From contig LMOK01000002.1 in NCBI GenBank assembly GCA_001423545.1, positions 496,001 to 560,000 on the forward strand: a stretch of 64,000 bases of DNA, written 5' to 3'. The notes beneath the pieces are model-generated. The model worked only from the letters and a program-made list of their open reading frames with translations. It ran no database searches and had not been told where the DNA came from. Below, piece after piece: positions 1-8,374 of this stretch (within the stretch, counting starts at the first letter, position 1; each line of letters opens with the position of its first letter). The position numbers were made by a program, and so were the translations under genes. The stretch comes from Orlajensenia sp001423545. GTDB taxonomy: Bacteria > Actinomycetota > Actinomycetes > Actinomycetales > Microbacteriaceae.

Positions 1-523
1 CCTCGGCGGTCCCGGCCTTGACCTCGCTGACGAACCGCAGGAGCGCCCGCCGGTCGTACGACTCGGGGAAGCCCTTGCGCGCCATCAGGCCGCGGCGCTC
101 GAGCTCGGCGTTGGGCAGGAGGAAGCCATCCGTCGTCACGAGTTCCACGCGGGGAGTGTCCTCCCAGCGGGCGAGGAGCTCACGCAGCAGTCGCGCGATC
201 GTCGACTTGCCGACGGCCACCGACCCGGCCACTCCGATGACGAACGGGGTGCTCTCGGCTCGATCGCCGAGGAAATCGCTCGTGGCGCGGTGGAGGCTGC
301 GTGCTCCGGCCACGTAGAGGTTGAGCAGGCGGCTCAGCGGCAGGTAGACGTCGGTGACCTCGGAGAGGTCGAGCGGCTCGCCGAGGCCGCGCAGCTGCAC
401 GAGTTCGGTCTCGCTCAAGGGCAGCGGGGTCGACCGTGCGAGGGCGGCCCAGTCGGCGCGATCCAGCTCGACGAACGGGGAGCTGTGGCCGTGGACACCG
501 TTGGTTCTCGCCGGATCGGACAT
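1..523 (-). CDS. coaA: Pantothenate kinase (type I), 3' end cut by window edge
   Basis: First committed step of coenzyme A synthesis: ATP-dependent phosphorylation of pantothenate in the cytoplasm. About 174 N-terminal residues are present; the family is usually a little over 300, so the C-terminal part lies outside the window. Residues 97-108 read GVAGSVAVGKST, a Walker A loop, and TDGFLLPN (131-138) followed by KGFPESYD is the CoaA signature seen after it. The ATG at 523 is chosen because the frame starts there and a TAAGCT box lies 7 nt upstream, suggesting a leaderless transcript. It is divergent from glmS across only 44 bp. The identity is clear from the motifs. Confidence 0.93.
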   Translation of the reverse strand, partial: MSDPARTNGVHGHSSPFVELDRADWAALARSTPLPLSETELVQLRGLGEPLDLSEVTDVYLPLSRLLNLYVAGARSLHRATSDFLGDRAESTPFVIGVAGSVAVGKSTIARLLRELLARWEDTPRVELVTTDGFLLPNAELERRGLMARKGFPESYDRRALLRFVSEVKAGTAE

Positions 524-530
524 CGCTATG

Positions 531-536
531 AGCTTA
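531..536 (-). promoter_or_regulatory. -10 box of coaA, leaderless type
   Basis: TAAGCT read on the minus strand, separated by 7 nt from the coaA ATG (523). With the usual 6-8 nt from -10 to the transcription start, the RNA would begin at or next to the start codon. No Shine-Dalgarno sequence is visible. Confidence 0.5.
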
Positions 537-554
537 GCGTCAGCCAGTTCAGGC

Positions 555-560
555 TAAAAT
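555..560 (+). promoter_or_regulatory. -10 box of glmS, leaderless type
   Basis: TAAAAT lies 7 nt before the glmS ATG (568), leaving no room for a ribosome binding site. The coaA and glmS promoters share the same 44-bp divergent gap and their core elements nearly face each other. Confidence 0.55.
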
Positions 561-567
561 CGGGCCC

Positions 568-2418
568 ATGTGTGGAATCGTTGGATATGTAGGCGAGAAC
601 AAGAGTCTCGAAGTGCTCATCGGAGGGCTTCGCCGCCTGGAATACCGGGGCTATGACTCCGCGGGCGTCGCCGTCATCGATGAAGACGGTGGACTCGGCG
701 TCGCCAAGAAGGCGGGCAAGCTCGTCAAGCTGACCGACGAGCTCGAGGCCCACCCGATCAACGACGGCCGCACCGGCATCGGTCACACGCGGTGGGCGAC
801 GCACGGCGGACCCACCGATCGCAACGCGCACCCTCACCTCGGTGACGACGGGCGACTGGCGCTCATCCACAACGGCATCATCGAGAACTTCTCCGAGCTG
901 AAGAACGAACTGCTCGCCGAGGGTCACACCTTCGAGTCCGAGACCGACACCGAGGTCGCCGCAGTGCTCCTCGGCCGCGAGTACCGCGCCGCCGGCGATC
1001 TGCGCCTCGCATTCCAGCGCACGGTCTCCCGCCTCGAGGGTGCGTTCACGCTCCTCGCCCTGCACCAGGACCAGCCCGGCCTCGTCATCGGTGCCCGCCG
1101 CAACTCCCCGCTCGTGATCGGCCTGGGTGACGGCGAGAACTTCCTGGGTTCGGATGTCGCAGCCTTCGTCGAGCACACCCGCCGCGCCGTCGCCATCGGC
1201 CAGGACCAGATCGTCGCCATCACGGCGGACAGCGTCACCGTCACCGACTTCGACGGAGCAGTCGTCGAGGCCGAGGAGTTCGACGTGGCCTGGGACGCCT
1301 CCGCCAGCGAGAAGGGCGGCTGGTCCAGCTTCATGGCCAAGGAGGTCTCGGAGCAGCCGGATGCCGTGGCCAACACCATCCGCGGTCGCATCCACGACGG
1401 TGCCGTCGCGGTGCCCGAACTCACCGCATTCGGCGACGACGCGCTCGCCGCCATCCGTCGCATCACGATCATCGGCTGCGGCACGGCCGCCTACGCCGGC
1501 ATCGTCGCCAAGTACGCGATCGAGAAGTGGGCGGGCATCCCCGTCGAGGTCGAGCTCAGCCACGAGTTCCGCTACCGCGATCCTGTGATCACCGACGACA
1601 CTCTCGTCATCTCCATTTCGCAGTCCGGCGAGACCATGGACACGCTCATGGCCGTGAAGTTCGCCGGTGAGCGCGGCGCCAGGACCCTCTCGATCTGCAA
1701 CACCCAGGGTGCGACCATCCCGCGGGAGTCGGATGCCGTGATCTACACGCACGCCGGACCCGAGGTCGCCGTCGCGTCGACCAAGGCCTTCGTCGCCCAG
1801 ATCACCGCGCTCTACCTCTTCGGCCTGCACCTCGCCCGTGTGCGCGCCTCGCTCAGCGCCGAGGAGATCGCCGTCGAGCTCCACGAGCTCGAGAGCATCC
1901 CCGAGAAGCTGGCGACGGTGCTCGGCACCGGTGAGATCATCCGCCAGCTCGCCCACTGGATGAGCGACACCCGAGCCGTGCTGTTCCTGGGCCGCCACGT
2001 CGGCTTCCCGGTCGCCCTCGAGGGCGCGCTGAAGCTCAAGGAGCTCGCCTACATCCACGCCGAGGGATTCGCTGCCGGTGAGCTCAAGCACGGCCCGATC
2101 GCGCTCATCGAACCCGGCCAGCCGGTCTTCGTGATCGTGCCGAGCCCGCGCCACTCGGCTCTGCTGCACGCGAAGGTCGTGTCGAACATCCAGGAGATCC
2201 GCGCTCGCGGTGCCCGCATCATCGCGATCGCCGAGCAGGGCGACGCCGCAGTGCTGCCCTTCGCCGACGAGGTCATCCCGATCCCGCTGGCGGCCCCGCT
2301 GTTCGAGCCGATCCTCGCCGTCGTCCCGCTGCAGATCTTCGCGATGGAGCTGGCCACGGCCAAGGGCCTCGACGTCGACCAGCCGCGCAACCTGGCGAAG
2401 TCCGTCACGGTCGAGTGA
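568..2418 (+). CDS. glmS: Glutamine--fructose-6-phosphate aminotransferase
   Basis: Makes glucosamine-6-phosphate from fructose-6-phosphate and glutamine, the entry to UDP-GlcNAc and peptidoglycan. It is 616 residues, normal for the family. The start MCGIVGYVG exposes the N-terminal nucleophile Cys after Met removal; HTRWATHG follows in the glutaminase domain. Two SIS sugar-isomerase domains occupy roughly residues 280-600, and the protein ends with the usual DQPRNLAKSVTVE tail. The ATG is fixed by the required Cys2. It heads a run with acpS and alr, 3 bp before the acpS GTG. No glmS ribozyme is possible here, since the inferred 5' leader is essentially absent. Confidence 0.98.
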   Translation: MCGIVGYVGENKSLEVLIGGLRRLEYRGYDSAGVAVIDEDGGLGVAKKAGKLVKLTDELEAHPINDGRTGIGHTRWATHGGPTDRNAHPHLGDDGRLALIHNGIIENFSELKNELLAEGHTFESETDTEVAAVLLGREYRAAGDLRLAFQRTVSRLEGAFTLLALHQDQPGLVIGARRNSPLVIGLGDGENFLGSDVAAFVEHTRRAVAIGQDQIVAITADSVTVTDFDGAVVEAEEFDVAWDASASEKGGWSSFMAKEVSEQPDAVANTIRGRIHDGAVAVPELTAFGDDALAAIRRITIIGCGTAAYAGIVAKYAIEKWAGIPVEVELSHEFRYRDPVITDDTLVISISQSGETMDTLMAVKFAGERGARTLSICNTQGATIPRESDAVIYTHAGPEVAVASTKAFVAQITALYLFGLHLARVRASLSAEEIAVELHELESIPEKLATVLGTGEIIRQLAHWMSDTRAVLFLGRHVGFPVALEGALKLKELAYIHAEGFAAGELKHGPIALIEPGQPVFVIVPSPRHSALLHAKVVSNIQEIRARGARIIAIAEQGDAAVLPFADEVIPIPLAAPLFEPILAVVPLQIFAMELATAKGLDVDQPRNLAKSVTVE

Positions 2419-2421
2419 GTC

Positions 2422-2781
2422 GTGATCGCCGGCATCGGAGTCGACGTCGTCGATCTGGCCCGGTTCGAGCGGGCGATCGCACGCACGCCGCGCCTCGTCG
2501 AGCGACTGTTCGCTGAGAGCGAACGCGCTCGGCGTCCTCGCTCACTGGCCGCTCGGTTCGCGGCGAAGGAGGCGCTGATCAAGGCGCTCGGCGGCCCCGG
2601 CGGCCTGCGCTGGCACGACATGGTGATCGAGGCGAACGAGCACGGAGACCCGGAGTTCACCCTGTCGGGCACCGTCGCGGCCGCAGCAGAGGCCCAGGGC
2701 GTCACCAGCGTGCACGTCTCGATGAGCCACGACGCCGGGATCGCCACGGCCTTCGTCGTCACGGAGCGTGACGGCTCATGA
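2422..2781 (+). CDS. acpS: Holo-[acyl-carrier-protein] synthase
   Basis: Transfers 4'-phosphopantetheine from CoA to acyl carrier protein, activating fatty acid synthase. It has 119 residues, typical of AcpS. Family motifs are GIGVDVVDLARF near the N terminus, with the Mg-binding Asp, and RFAAKEALIKALGG in the middle. The GTG at 2422 follows the glmS stop by 3 bp, and the gene overlaps alr by 4 bp (ATGA), so translation is probably coupled. Its place between glmS and alr is a common actinobacterial arrangement. Confidence 0.96.
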   Translation: MIAGIGVDVVDLARFERAIARTPRLVERLFAESERARRPRSLAARFAAKEALIKALGGPGGLRWHDMVIEANEHGDPEFTLSGTVAAAAEAQGVTSVHVSMSHDAGIATAFVVTERDGS

Positions 2782-3896
2782 GCGAGCAGCTCGTCTTCCG
2801 TGAGGCATCCGTCGACCTCCGTGCCGTCAGAGCCAACGTCGCCGCCCTCGCGGCTCACGTGGCCACGCCGCACGTCATGGCCGTCGTCAAGGCGAACGCG
2901 TACGGCCACGGCGCCGTGCCCGTCGCACGCGCCGCGCTCGCCGGCGGCGCCGACTGGCTGGGAGTCGCCGATATCGCCGAGGCCATCGCCCTGCGAGACG
3001 CCGGAATCGACGCTCCGATGCTGGCGTGGCTGCACGACCCCGACGTGGTCTTCGACGAGGCGATAGCCCGCGGCATCTCGATCGGGATCTCGACGCTCGG
3101 CCAGCTCGATGCCGTGACGGATGCCTCCCGCCGGGTGGGGGCACAGGCACGCCTGCACCTAAAAGTCGACACCGGGCTCAGCCGCAACGGCATCCCCGAG
3201 GAGGACTGGGCCACGGCCGTCGAGGCGGCGGGCTCCCTGCAGGAGTCGGGCGACATCGTCGTGGAGGGACTCTTCAGCCACCTCTCGAACGCCTCACCCG
3301 AGGAGGATGCGGCCCAACGCGAACGGTTCGAGGCGGCGATCGCGACGGCGGCGACCCACGGGGTCGCTCCCGAGCTGCTGCACCTCGCCTCGACGGCTGC
3401 GGCCATCACCCGGCCCGAGTGCCGCTTCACCATGGTGCGACTGGGCATCGGCATCTACGGACTCTCGCCGTGGAGCGACAGCACGCCCGACGTGCCTCTG
3501 GTCCCGGCGATGACGCTCAGGGGCCGGGTCGCGAACGTGCGCCGGGTCGCGGCCGGCACCGGAGCCTCCTACGACTACCAGTGGCGGGCGCCGCGCGACA
3601 CCACTCTCGTGCTCGTCCCGCTCGGCTACGCGGAGGGCATCCCGCGGCAGGCATCGGGCCGAGCCGAGGTCTGGATCGCGGGGGAGCGGCATCCGGTCGT
3701 CGGACGCATCGCCATGGACCAGTTCATCGTCGACGTCGGCGACCTGGCCGTGGCCGTCGGGGATCCCGTCGTCGTGTTCGGAGATCCGACCACCGGTGCG
3801 CCGTCGGCCGATGACTGGGCCGCGGCCGCCGGAACCATCAACTACGAGATCGTGACGCGCATCGGGCACCGCGTGCAGCGCCACTACGTGGAGTAG
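2778..3896 (+). CDS. alr: Alanine racemase (PLP-dependent)
   Basis: Interconverts L- and D-alanine, supplying D-Ala for peptidoglycan. It has 372 residues. Lys38 in VVKANAYGHG is the PLP-binding lysine and Tyr265 in GASYDY is the opposite catalytic base; both sit at canonical positions. The N-terminal TIM-barrel and C-terminal beta domain are complete, with AMDQFIVDV in the latter. The ATG overlaps the acpS stop. tsaE follows 4 bp later, so the whole run probably forms one transcript, with possible extra internal starts. Confidence 0.97.
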   Translation: MSEQLVFREASVDLRAVRANVAALAAHVATPHVMAVVKANAYGHGAVPVARAALAGGADWLGVADIAEAIALRDAGIDAPMLAWLHDPDVVFDEAIARGISIGISTLGQLDAVTDASRRVGAQARLHLKVDTGLSRNGIPEEDWATAVEAAGSLQESGDIVVEGLFSHLSNASPEEDAAQRERFEAAIATAATHGVAPELLHLASTAAAITRPECRFTMVRLGIGIYGLSPWSDSTPDVPLVPAMTLRGRVANVRRVAAGTGASYDYQWRAPRDTTLVLVPLGYAEGIPRQASGRAEVWIAGERHPVVGRIAMDQFIVDVGDLAVAVGDPVVVFGDPTTGAPSADDWAAAAGTINYEIVTRIGHRVQRHYVE

Positions 3897-3900
3897 AGGC

Positions 3901-4515
3901 GTGGAGAGACTCACCATCGCAGAGGCCGACGGCATGACGGCCCTGGGCGAGACGCTGGCGGCCGAGCTGCGTGCCGGCGACCTTCTCGTGCTCAGCGGGC
4001 CCCTCGGCGCGGGCAAGACGACGCTCACACGCGGGATCGGCGCCGGGCTCGGAGTGCGTGGCCGGGTGGCGAGTCCCACCTTCGTGCTGGCACGCACCCA
4101 CCCCAGCCTCGGCGACGGCCCGCCGCTCGTGCACGTCGACGCCTACAGGCTGCAGAGCGCGATGGAGCTCGACGACCTCGACATCGACTACGCCCGCTCC
4201 GTCGTCGTCGTGGAGTGGGGCGCCGGACTCCTCGACGGCGTCGCCGAGTCGTGGCTGGAACTCGACATCGTGCGGCCGACCGGGGCCGGGGCGGATGCCG
4301 CAGGCAGCGAGGCCACCGGTTCCGACGACGCCGACGAGACGGGCGACGACGATTCCGACGACACCGATTCGGACGACACCGATTCCGACGAGACCGACCC
4401 GACCGACGCATCCGATCTGGGTGCCGACGAACCGCGCACCATCACCATCCGAGGCTTCGGCCCGCGGTGGTCGGGCACGCCCTACGCCGGAGGGTCACCG
4501 GCCACGGCGAAGTAG
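3901..4515 (+). CDS. tsaE: tRNA t6A biosynthesis ATPase TsaE with an acidic insert
   Basis: TsaE is the ATPase of the TsaB-TsaD-TsaE complex that makes N6-threonylcarbamoyladenosine in ANN-decoding tRNAs. Walker A GPLGAGKTT is at residues 33-41; HVDAYRL (78-84) and VVEWG (104-108) are family motifs. At 204 residues it is longer than usual (about 150-160). The excess is an Asp/Ser/Thr-rich low-complexity stretch at about 127-177, made of DSDDT-like units, inserted just before the final ITIRGFGPRW strand. The reading frame stays open and the core is intact, so this is an insertion, not decay. The GTG start follows alr closely. Confidence 0.93.
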   Translation: MERLTIAEADGMTALGETLAAELRAGDLLVLSGPLGAGKTTLTRGIGAGLGVRGRVASPTFVLARTHPSLGDGPPLVHVDAYRLQSAMELDDLDIDYARSVVVVEWGAGLLDGVAESWLELDIVRPTGAGADAAGSEATGSDDADETGDDDSDDTDSDDTDSDETDPTDASDLGADEPRTITIRGFGPRWSGTPYAGGSPATAK

Positions 4516-4518
4516 GCT
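4513..4518 (+). promoter_or_regulatory. -10 box before tsaB, leaderless type
   Basis: TAGGCT overlaps the tsaE stop codon and stands 6 nt before the tsaB GTG (4525). This suggests an internal promoter giving a leaderless tsaB-rimI-tsaD transcript in addition to readthrough from glmS. Confidence 0.45.
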
Positions 4519-4524
4519 GGACGG

Positions 4525-5145
4525 GTGCTGCTCGCCATCGATACCTCCGCCGGCACCAGCGTCGCCGTGGTCGACCGCGACGGCGGCATCCTGAGCCAGG
4601 TCGACGTCGCCGACACCATGCGTCATGCCGAGGTGATCGGCTCGCTCATCACGGCCGCTCTCACCGAGGCCGGCATCCGACCCCACGAGCTGTCCGGGGT
4701 CGTCAGCGGCATGGGACCGGGCCCGTTCACCGGGCTGCGCGTCGGCATCAGCGCCGCGCGGACGTTCGCCTTCGCGCTGGGGCGTCCTCTCGTGCCCATC
4801 GCCAGCCACGACGCCGTCGCCTGGCAGCACTACGCTTCGGGTGCGACCGGCGGGCTGCTCGTGGTGACGGATGCCCGTCGCCGTGAGGTGTTCTGGTCGG
4901 CCTACTCCGGCGCCGACGCCGACGGACTCCCGCAGCGCACCGATGGTCCCGCCCTCGCCAAGCCCGACGCCGTCCCCTTCCCGGAGCTGACGCGCATCGA
5001 CGCCGCCACCATCCCCGCCGGGGGACTCGGCATGGTCGCCGAGCTCGCCTTCGCGGCCGGACACCCGTTCGCGGCCGATGAGCCGCTCTACCTGCGCTCG
5101 CCCGACGTCACCCCGTCGAACGGCCCGAAGCGAGTGACCCGATGA
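4525..5145 (+). CDS. tsaB: tRNA t6A biosynthesis protein TsaB
   Basis: Inactive ASKHA-fold partner of TsaD, needed for t6A formation in tRNA. It has 206 residues. The opening LLAIDTSAGTSVAVV and the segment SGMGPGPFTGLRVGISAARTF are the family hallmarks. The GTG at 4525 gives the expected N terminus directly at the first beta strand. It overlaps rimI by 4 bp (ATGA). Having tsaE, tsaB and tsaD together fits a shared complex. Confidence 0.95.
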   Translation: MLLAIDTSAGTSVAVVDRDGGILSQVDVADTMRHAEVIGSLITAALTEAGIRPHELSGVVSGMGPGPFTGLRVGISAARTFAFALGRPLVPIASHDAVAWQHYASGATGGLLVVTDARRREVFWSAYSGADADGLPQRTDGPALAKPDAVPFPELTRIDAATIPAGGLGMVAELAFAAGHPFAADEPLYLRSPDVTPSNGPKRVTR

Positions 5146-5660
5146 CCTTCCAGCTCCGCCGGGCGGGCGTCGCAGACGTCGACGCCATCATGGCCATCGA
5201 GACCAGCACGTTCACGACGGATGCCTGGTCACCGGCGACCATGCTCGCCGACCTCGCCAGCGAGCACACCTACTACCTCGTCGCGTTCCCGCCCGACGAG
5301 CGCGAGAACATCGTCGGCTACGCGGGGCTGCTGGCACCCCGTGGGGGAACGGATGCGGACATCCAGACGATCGCCGTCACCGAGGCCTCCCGCGGGCACG
5401 GCCTCGGACGCGCCCTCATGGAACGGCTCATCGACGAGGCGCGCGGACGCGGAGTGACCGAGGTGTTCCTGGAGGTGCGCGCGGACAACCCCGTCGCCCA
5501 GCAGCTCTACGGCAAGCTCGGCTTCGCCGAGATCGCCGTGCGGCCGAACTACTACCAGCCGGACGGAGTGGATGCTCTCGTGATGCGCCTGAGCGTGCAG
5601 CCGGCCAGGACGACGCTGGCTGTCGGCGTGGAGAGCATCCCGACGGAGGAGAGCCGATGA
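5142..5660 (+). CDS. rimI: Ribosomal protein S18-alanine N-acetyltransferase, GNAT family
   Basis: GNAT acetyltransferase of 172 residues. The acetyl-CoA loop is visible as IAVTEASRGHGLGRALMERL, followed by VFLEVRADNPVAQQLYGKLGF and the RPNYYQPDGVDALVM ending typical of RimI. About 25 residues follow the usual end and look disordered. RimI modifies the N terminus of S18, though broader substrates are possible in actinobacteria. It lies between tsaB and tsaD with 4-bp overlaps at both ends, the standard arrangement. Confidence 0.92.
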   Translation: MTFQLRRAGVADVDAIMAIETSTFTTDAWSPATMLADLASEHTYYLVAFPPDERENIVGYAGLLAPRGGTDADIQTIAVTEASRGHGLGRALMERLIDEARGRGVTEVFLEVRADNPVAQQLYGKLGFAEIAVRPNYYQPDGVDALVMRLSVQPARTTLAVGVESIPTEESR

Positions 5661-6712
5661 ATCGCGAGGATCCCCTGGTGCTCGGCATCGAGACCTCCTG
5701 CGACGAGACCGGCGTCGGAATCGTGCGCGGACGCACCCTGCTCGCCAACGCGATCGCCTCGTCGATGGACGAGCACGCGCGCTACGGCGGGGTCGTTCCC
5801 GAGGTCGCCGCCCGGGCGCATCTCGAATCGATGACCCCCATGATCGGCGCGGCCCTCGCCGAGGCGGGCGTGAGCCTCGAGGACCTCGACGCCATCGCCG
5901 TCACCAGTGGACCGGGCCTGTCCGGGGCGCTCATGGTCGGCGTGGGTTCGGCCAAAGCGCTCGCTCTCGCGCTCGACAAGCCGCTCTACGCGGTCAACCA
6001 TCTCGTCGGCCACGTCGGTGTCGACGTTCTCGGCGAGGAGGGGCACCTGGAGTACCCCACGATCGCCCTGCTCGTCTCGGGCGGTCACACCTCGCTGCTG
6101 CTCGTCCGGGACCTGGTCTCCGACGTCGAACTCCTCGGCGAGACCATCGACGACGCCGCGGGGGAGGCGTTCGACAAGGTCGCTCGCATCCTCGGCCTGC
6201 CCTATCCGGGTGGTCCGCACATCGACAGGCTGGCCGCACGGGGAGATCCGAAAGCGATCAGGTTCCCTCGCGGCCTCACCCTGCCGAAGGACATGGCCGC
6301 CCACCGGTACGACTTCAGCTTCTCGGGCCTCAAGACCTCCGTCGCGCGCTGGGTCGAGAAGAAGCAGGACGCCGGCGAGGAGGTCCCGATCAACGACGTC
6401 GCGGCCAGCTTCCGGGAGGCCGTCGCCGACGTGCTCATCGGCAAGGCGATCGCGGCGTGCACCGACCTGGGCGTGCCCAGGCTCCTGCTCGGCGGCGGTG
6501 TCGTCGCGAACGCCAGGGTGCGCTCGCTCGCCGAGGAACGCACCGCGGCCGCGGGCATATCCCTGCGCATCCCACCGCTCGACCTCTGCACGGACAACGG
6601 TGCCATGATCGCAGCCCTCGGAGCTCAGCTCGTGATGCACGGGCACGCTCCGTCCGGCCCCGATTTCGGGGCCGACTCGACGCTGCCGGTCACCGACATC
6701 CAGGTGCACTGA
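5657..6712 (+). CDS. tsaD: tRNA N6-adenosine threonylcarbamoyltransferase TsaD
   Basis: Catalytic subunit that transfers threonylcarbamoyl to A37 of ANN-decoding tRNAs. It has 351 residues. LGIETSCDETGVGIV opens the ASKHA fold; H115 and H119 (NHLVGHV) are the metal-binding HxxxH pair, and LDLCTDNGAMIA near the end carries the third metal ligand. The start overlaps rimI. It is the last gene of the glmS-to-tsaD run; the next gene has its own -10 box and ribosome binding site. Confidence 0.97.
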   Translation: MNREDPLVLGIETSCDETGVGIVRGRTLLANAIASSMDEHARYGGVVPEVAARAHLESMTPMIGAALAEAGVSLEDLDAIAVTSGPGLSGALMVGVGSAKALALALDKPLYAVNHLVGHVGVDVLGEEGHLEYPTIALLVSGGHTSLLLVRDLVSDVELLGETIDDAAGEAFDKVARILGLPYPGGPHIDRLAARGDPKAIRFPRGLTLPKDMAAHRYDFSFSGLKTSVARWVEKKQDAGEEVPINDVAASFREAVADVLIGKAIAACTDLGVPRLLLGGGVVANARVRSLAEERTAAAGISLRIPPLDLCTDNGAMIAALGAQLVMHGHAPSGPDFGADSTLPVTDIQVH

Positions 6713-6774
6713 GCCGCCTAACCACTCCGGCGTCATAGTCGCGCGTCGCCCTTTCCGCCCCTGATCAGGCGGAG

Positions 6775-6780
6775 TAGGGT
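6775..6780 (+). promoter_or_regulatory. -10 box for the 6817 membrane-protein gene
   Basis: TAGGGT about 36 nt before the ATG at 6817. Unlike the leaderless genes, this one leaves a short leader with a Shine-Dalgarno GGAAGGGG. Confidence 0.4.
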
Positions 6781-6816
6781 GGGCAGACGTGCGTATCCAC
6801 GGCCGGAAGGGGACCG

Positions 6817-7221
6817 ATGACCGACGTCAACCAGCCACCTGCAGATGCGGCCGGGGGGCCGACGATTCCGCCGGCCGCACAGCCTGAGGCTGCGCCCGCC
6901 TACAGCCCGCCGCCGGCGCCCGCTCAGGCACCCACGTATGCACAGCAGCCCGCCTACGGCCAGCCGTACCCCGCGCAGCCCAAGTGGAACGTGCTGTCGA
7001 TCCTCTCGTTCATCCTGTCCATCGTCGGCATCAGCCTCGTGGGCATCGTCCTCGGCCACATCGGCCTGAGCCAGGTCAAGAAGACCGGCGAGCAGGGCCG
7101 CGGCTTCGCCATCGCCGGCCTCATCCTCGGCTACCTCGGCATCCTCGCCGGCATCATCCTCTTCTTCGTCGTCCTCATTCCGCTGTTCTTCTACGCCGCG
7201 TCAAACGGCAACCAGTACTGA
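6817..7221 (+). CDS. DUF4190-type small membrane protein
   Basis: A 134-residue protein of unknown function. Residues 1-57 are Pro/Ala/Tyr/Gln-rich and probably disordered and cytoplasmic. From about residue 58 come two hydrophobic segments separated by GHIGLSQVKKTGEQGRGFAIAG, the loop pattern of DUF4190 proteins. The ATG follows a clear GGAAGGGG ribosome binding site. The next gene encodes a larger protein of the same plan 20 bp downstream, so the two are probably one operon. Membrane location is well supported; no function can be read. Confidence 0.85.
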   Translation: MTDVNQPPADAAGGPTIPPAAQPEAAPAYSPPPAPAQAPTYAQQPAYGQPYPAQPKWNVLSILSFILSIVGISLVGIVLGHIGLSQVKKTGEQGRGFAIAGLILGYLGILAGIILFFVVLIPLFFYAASNGNQY

Positions 7222-7241
7222 ACCGAAAGCAGGCCACCGCC

Positions 7242-7955
7242 ATGAGCGATCCCACGACTCCAGCACGACCCGACGAGCCGGAAAAGCCGGTCGACGGTGT
7301 CGAACCCACTATCCCGTCCACCGAGATCCCCGAGGCTGCGGAGACTCCCGCGGAGACTCCTGCGGTGACGGATCCCGCTGCCACCGCAGCTCCCGCGGAC
7401 GAGCCGACGGTCCCCGACGCGCCAGAAGCGCCTCCAGCCGCGCCTCCGGCACCCCCCGCAGCACCCCCGGTGCCGCCCGTCGAGTCGACGGCGCCCGTGG
7501 CGCCTCCGGTTCCGCCCGCTGCGCCGCCGGCTCCCCCCGCACCGCCCGCTCCTCCGGCCTACGGAGCTCCCCAGACGCCGCCGCCCGCGTACGGATCGCC
7601 GCCCGCCTACGGCGCTCCGGCAGCTCCGGCCTACGGAGCGTCCGCATACGCGCCGGGCCCGGCATCGCCCACACCGACACTCAGCCTCATCTCGCTCATC
7701 GCCGGCATCATCGGCGTCGCGGGATCGCTGGTCGTCGTGTGGATTCCCATCGCCGGAGGCATCCTGCAGATGCTCATCCCCGCCGCGGCCATCGTGCTGG
7801 GCTTCCTCGGCAAGAAGAAGGAGCCGGGAGCCAAGGGCATGTGGCTGACCGGAATCATCCTGGGCTTCCTCGGCGTGGTCATCGGACTGATCTCGCTCAT
7901 CTTCTGGATCGCGGTCTTCGCATCCATCGGCGACTCGGGCTACACGACGTACTAG
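7242..7955 (+). CDS. DUF4190-type membrane protein with long Pro/Ala-rich tail
   Basis: 237 residues from ATG 7242. An upstream extension of the frame exists but overlaps the previous gene and is shadow sequence. Residues 1-140 are very rich in Pro, Ala and Glu, with repeated PPAP units and YGAP/YGSP-type repeats. The C-terminal third has paired membrane helices with a KKKEPGAKGMWLTG loop like its neighbour. It looks like a paralogue or functional partner of the preceding protein. A 13-bp hairpin follows, closing the unit. Function unknown. Confidence 0.82.
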   Translation: MSDPTTPARPDEPEKPVDGVEPTIPSTEIPEAAETPAETPAVTDPAATAAPADEPTVPDAPEAPPAAPPAPPAAPPVPPVESTAPVAPPVPPAAPPAPPAPPAPPAYGAPQTPPPAYGSPPAYGAPAAPAYGASAYAPGPASPTPTLSLISLIAGIIGVAGSLVVVWIPIAGGILQMLIPAAAIVLGFLGKKKEPGAKGMWLTGIILGFLGVVIGLISLIFWIAVFASIGDSGYTTY

Positions 7956-7970
7956 GAACACCGTCGATGC

Positions 7971-8002
7971 GAGGCGGATGGCCGTGATCGGCCATCCGCC
8001 TC
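7971..8002 (+). terminator. Hairpin after the DUF4190 pair
   Basis: Perfect 13-bp inverted repeat (GAGGCGGATGGCC, loop 6 nt) 15 bp after the stop codon. The tail is only weakly T-rich (CGTCTTC), so termination may be partial; the 8033 gene could receive readthrough. Confidence 0.6.
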
Positions 8003-8032
8003 ACGTCTTCACCAGCGGCGCAGGGAGGATCG

Positions 8033-8305
8033 ATGAGCCAGTCCGAGTCGGCGCTGATGCCGGAACCGCCCAGTGCCGCGGCCAGCCTGTCGAGCTGGTT
8101 GGGTGTGGGCGGCCTGATCGTCTGCCTGTTCCTGCCGTGGGGAGCCATCGCGTGCGTGATCGCCGTGATCGCAGGCTTCGCCGCGCGGCCGACCGACTCC
8201 TACAGCCGCACCAATCGGACCGTCGGTATCGTCACGGGCGTGGCCGGTATCGTGATCGCCGCGATCTGGGTACTGGTCGTCATGAGGGTCGCCCCCGGGG
8301 CCTGA
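8033..8305 (+). CDS. Small two-helix membrane protein
   Basis: 90 residues with Shine-Dalgarno GGGAGG 7 nt before the ATG. Two membrane helices (about 23-47 and 62-84) are joined by a loop, AARPTDSYSRTNRTVG, that resembles the DUF4190 loop of the two preceding genes. It is probably a third, shorter member of that group. It lies after the hairpin at 7971 and converges on the methyltransferase gene. No function can be assigned. Confidence 0.72.
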   Translation: MSQSESALMPEPPSAAASLSSWLGVGGLIVCLFLPWGAIACVIAVIAGFAARPTDSYSRTNRTVGIVTGVAGIVIAAIWVLVVMRVAPGA

Positions 8306-8374
8306 CCGGCACACCTTGCGAGCGGCCCTGTCGTCGAGTCGGCTCGCCGGCACGTCGGAACGCCGTCGAGGTGG

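Noticed and set aside
526..2169. 547-codon open frame antisense to glmS
   Set aside because: Shadow of glmS on the other strand with biased composition and no recognisable domain.
3901..4515. tsaE as a pseudogene because of its acidic repeat region
   Set aside because: Walker A, the HVDAYRL and VVEWG motifs and the final strand are all intact in one frame.
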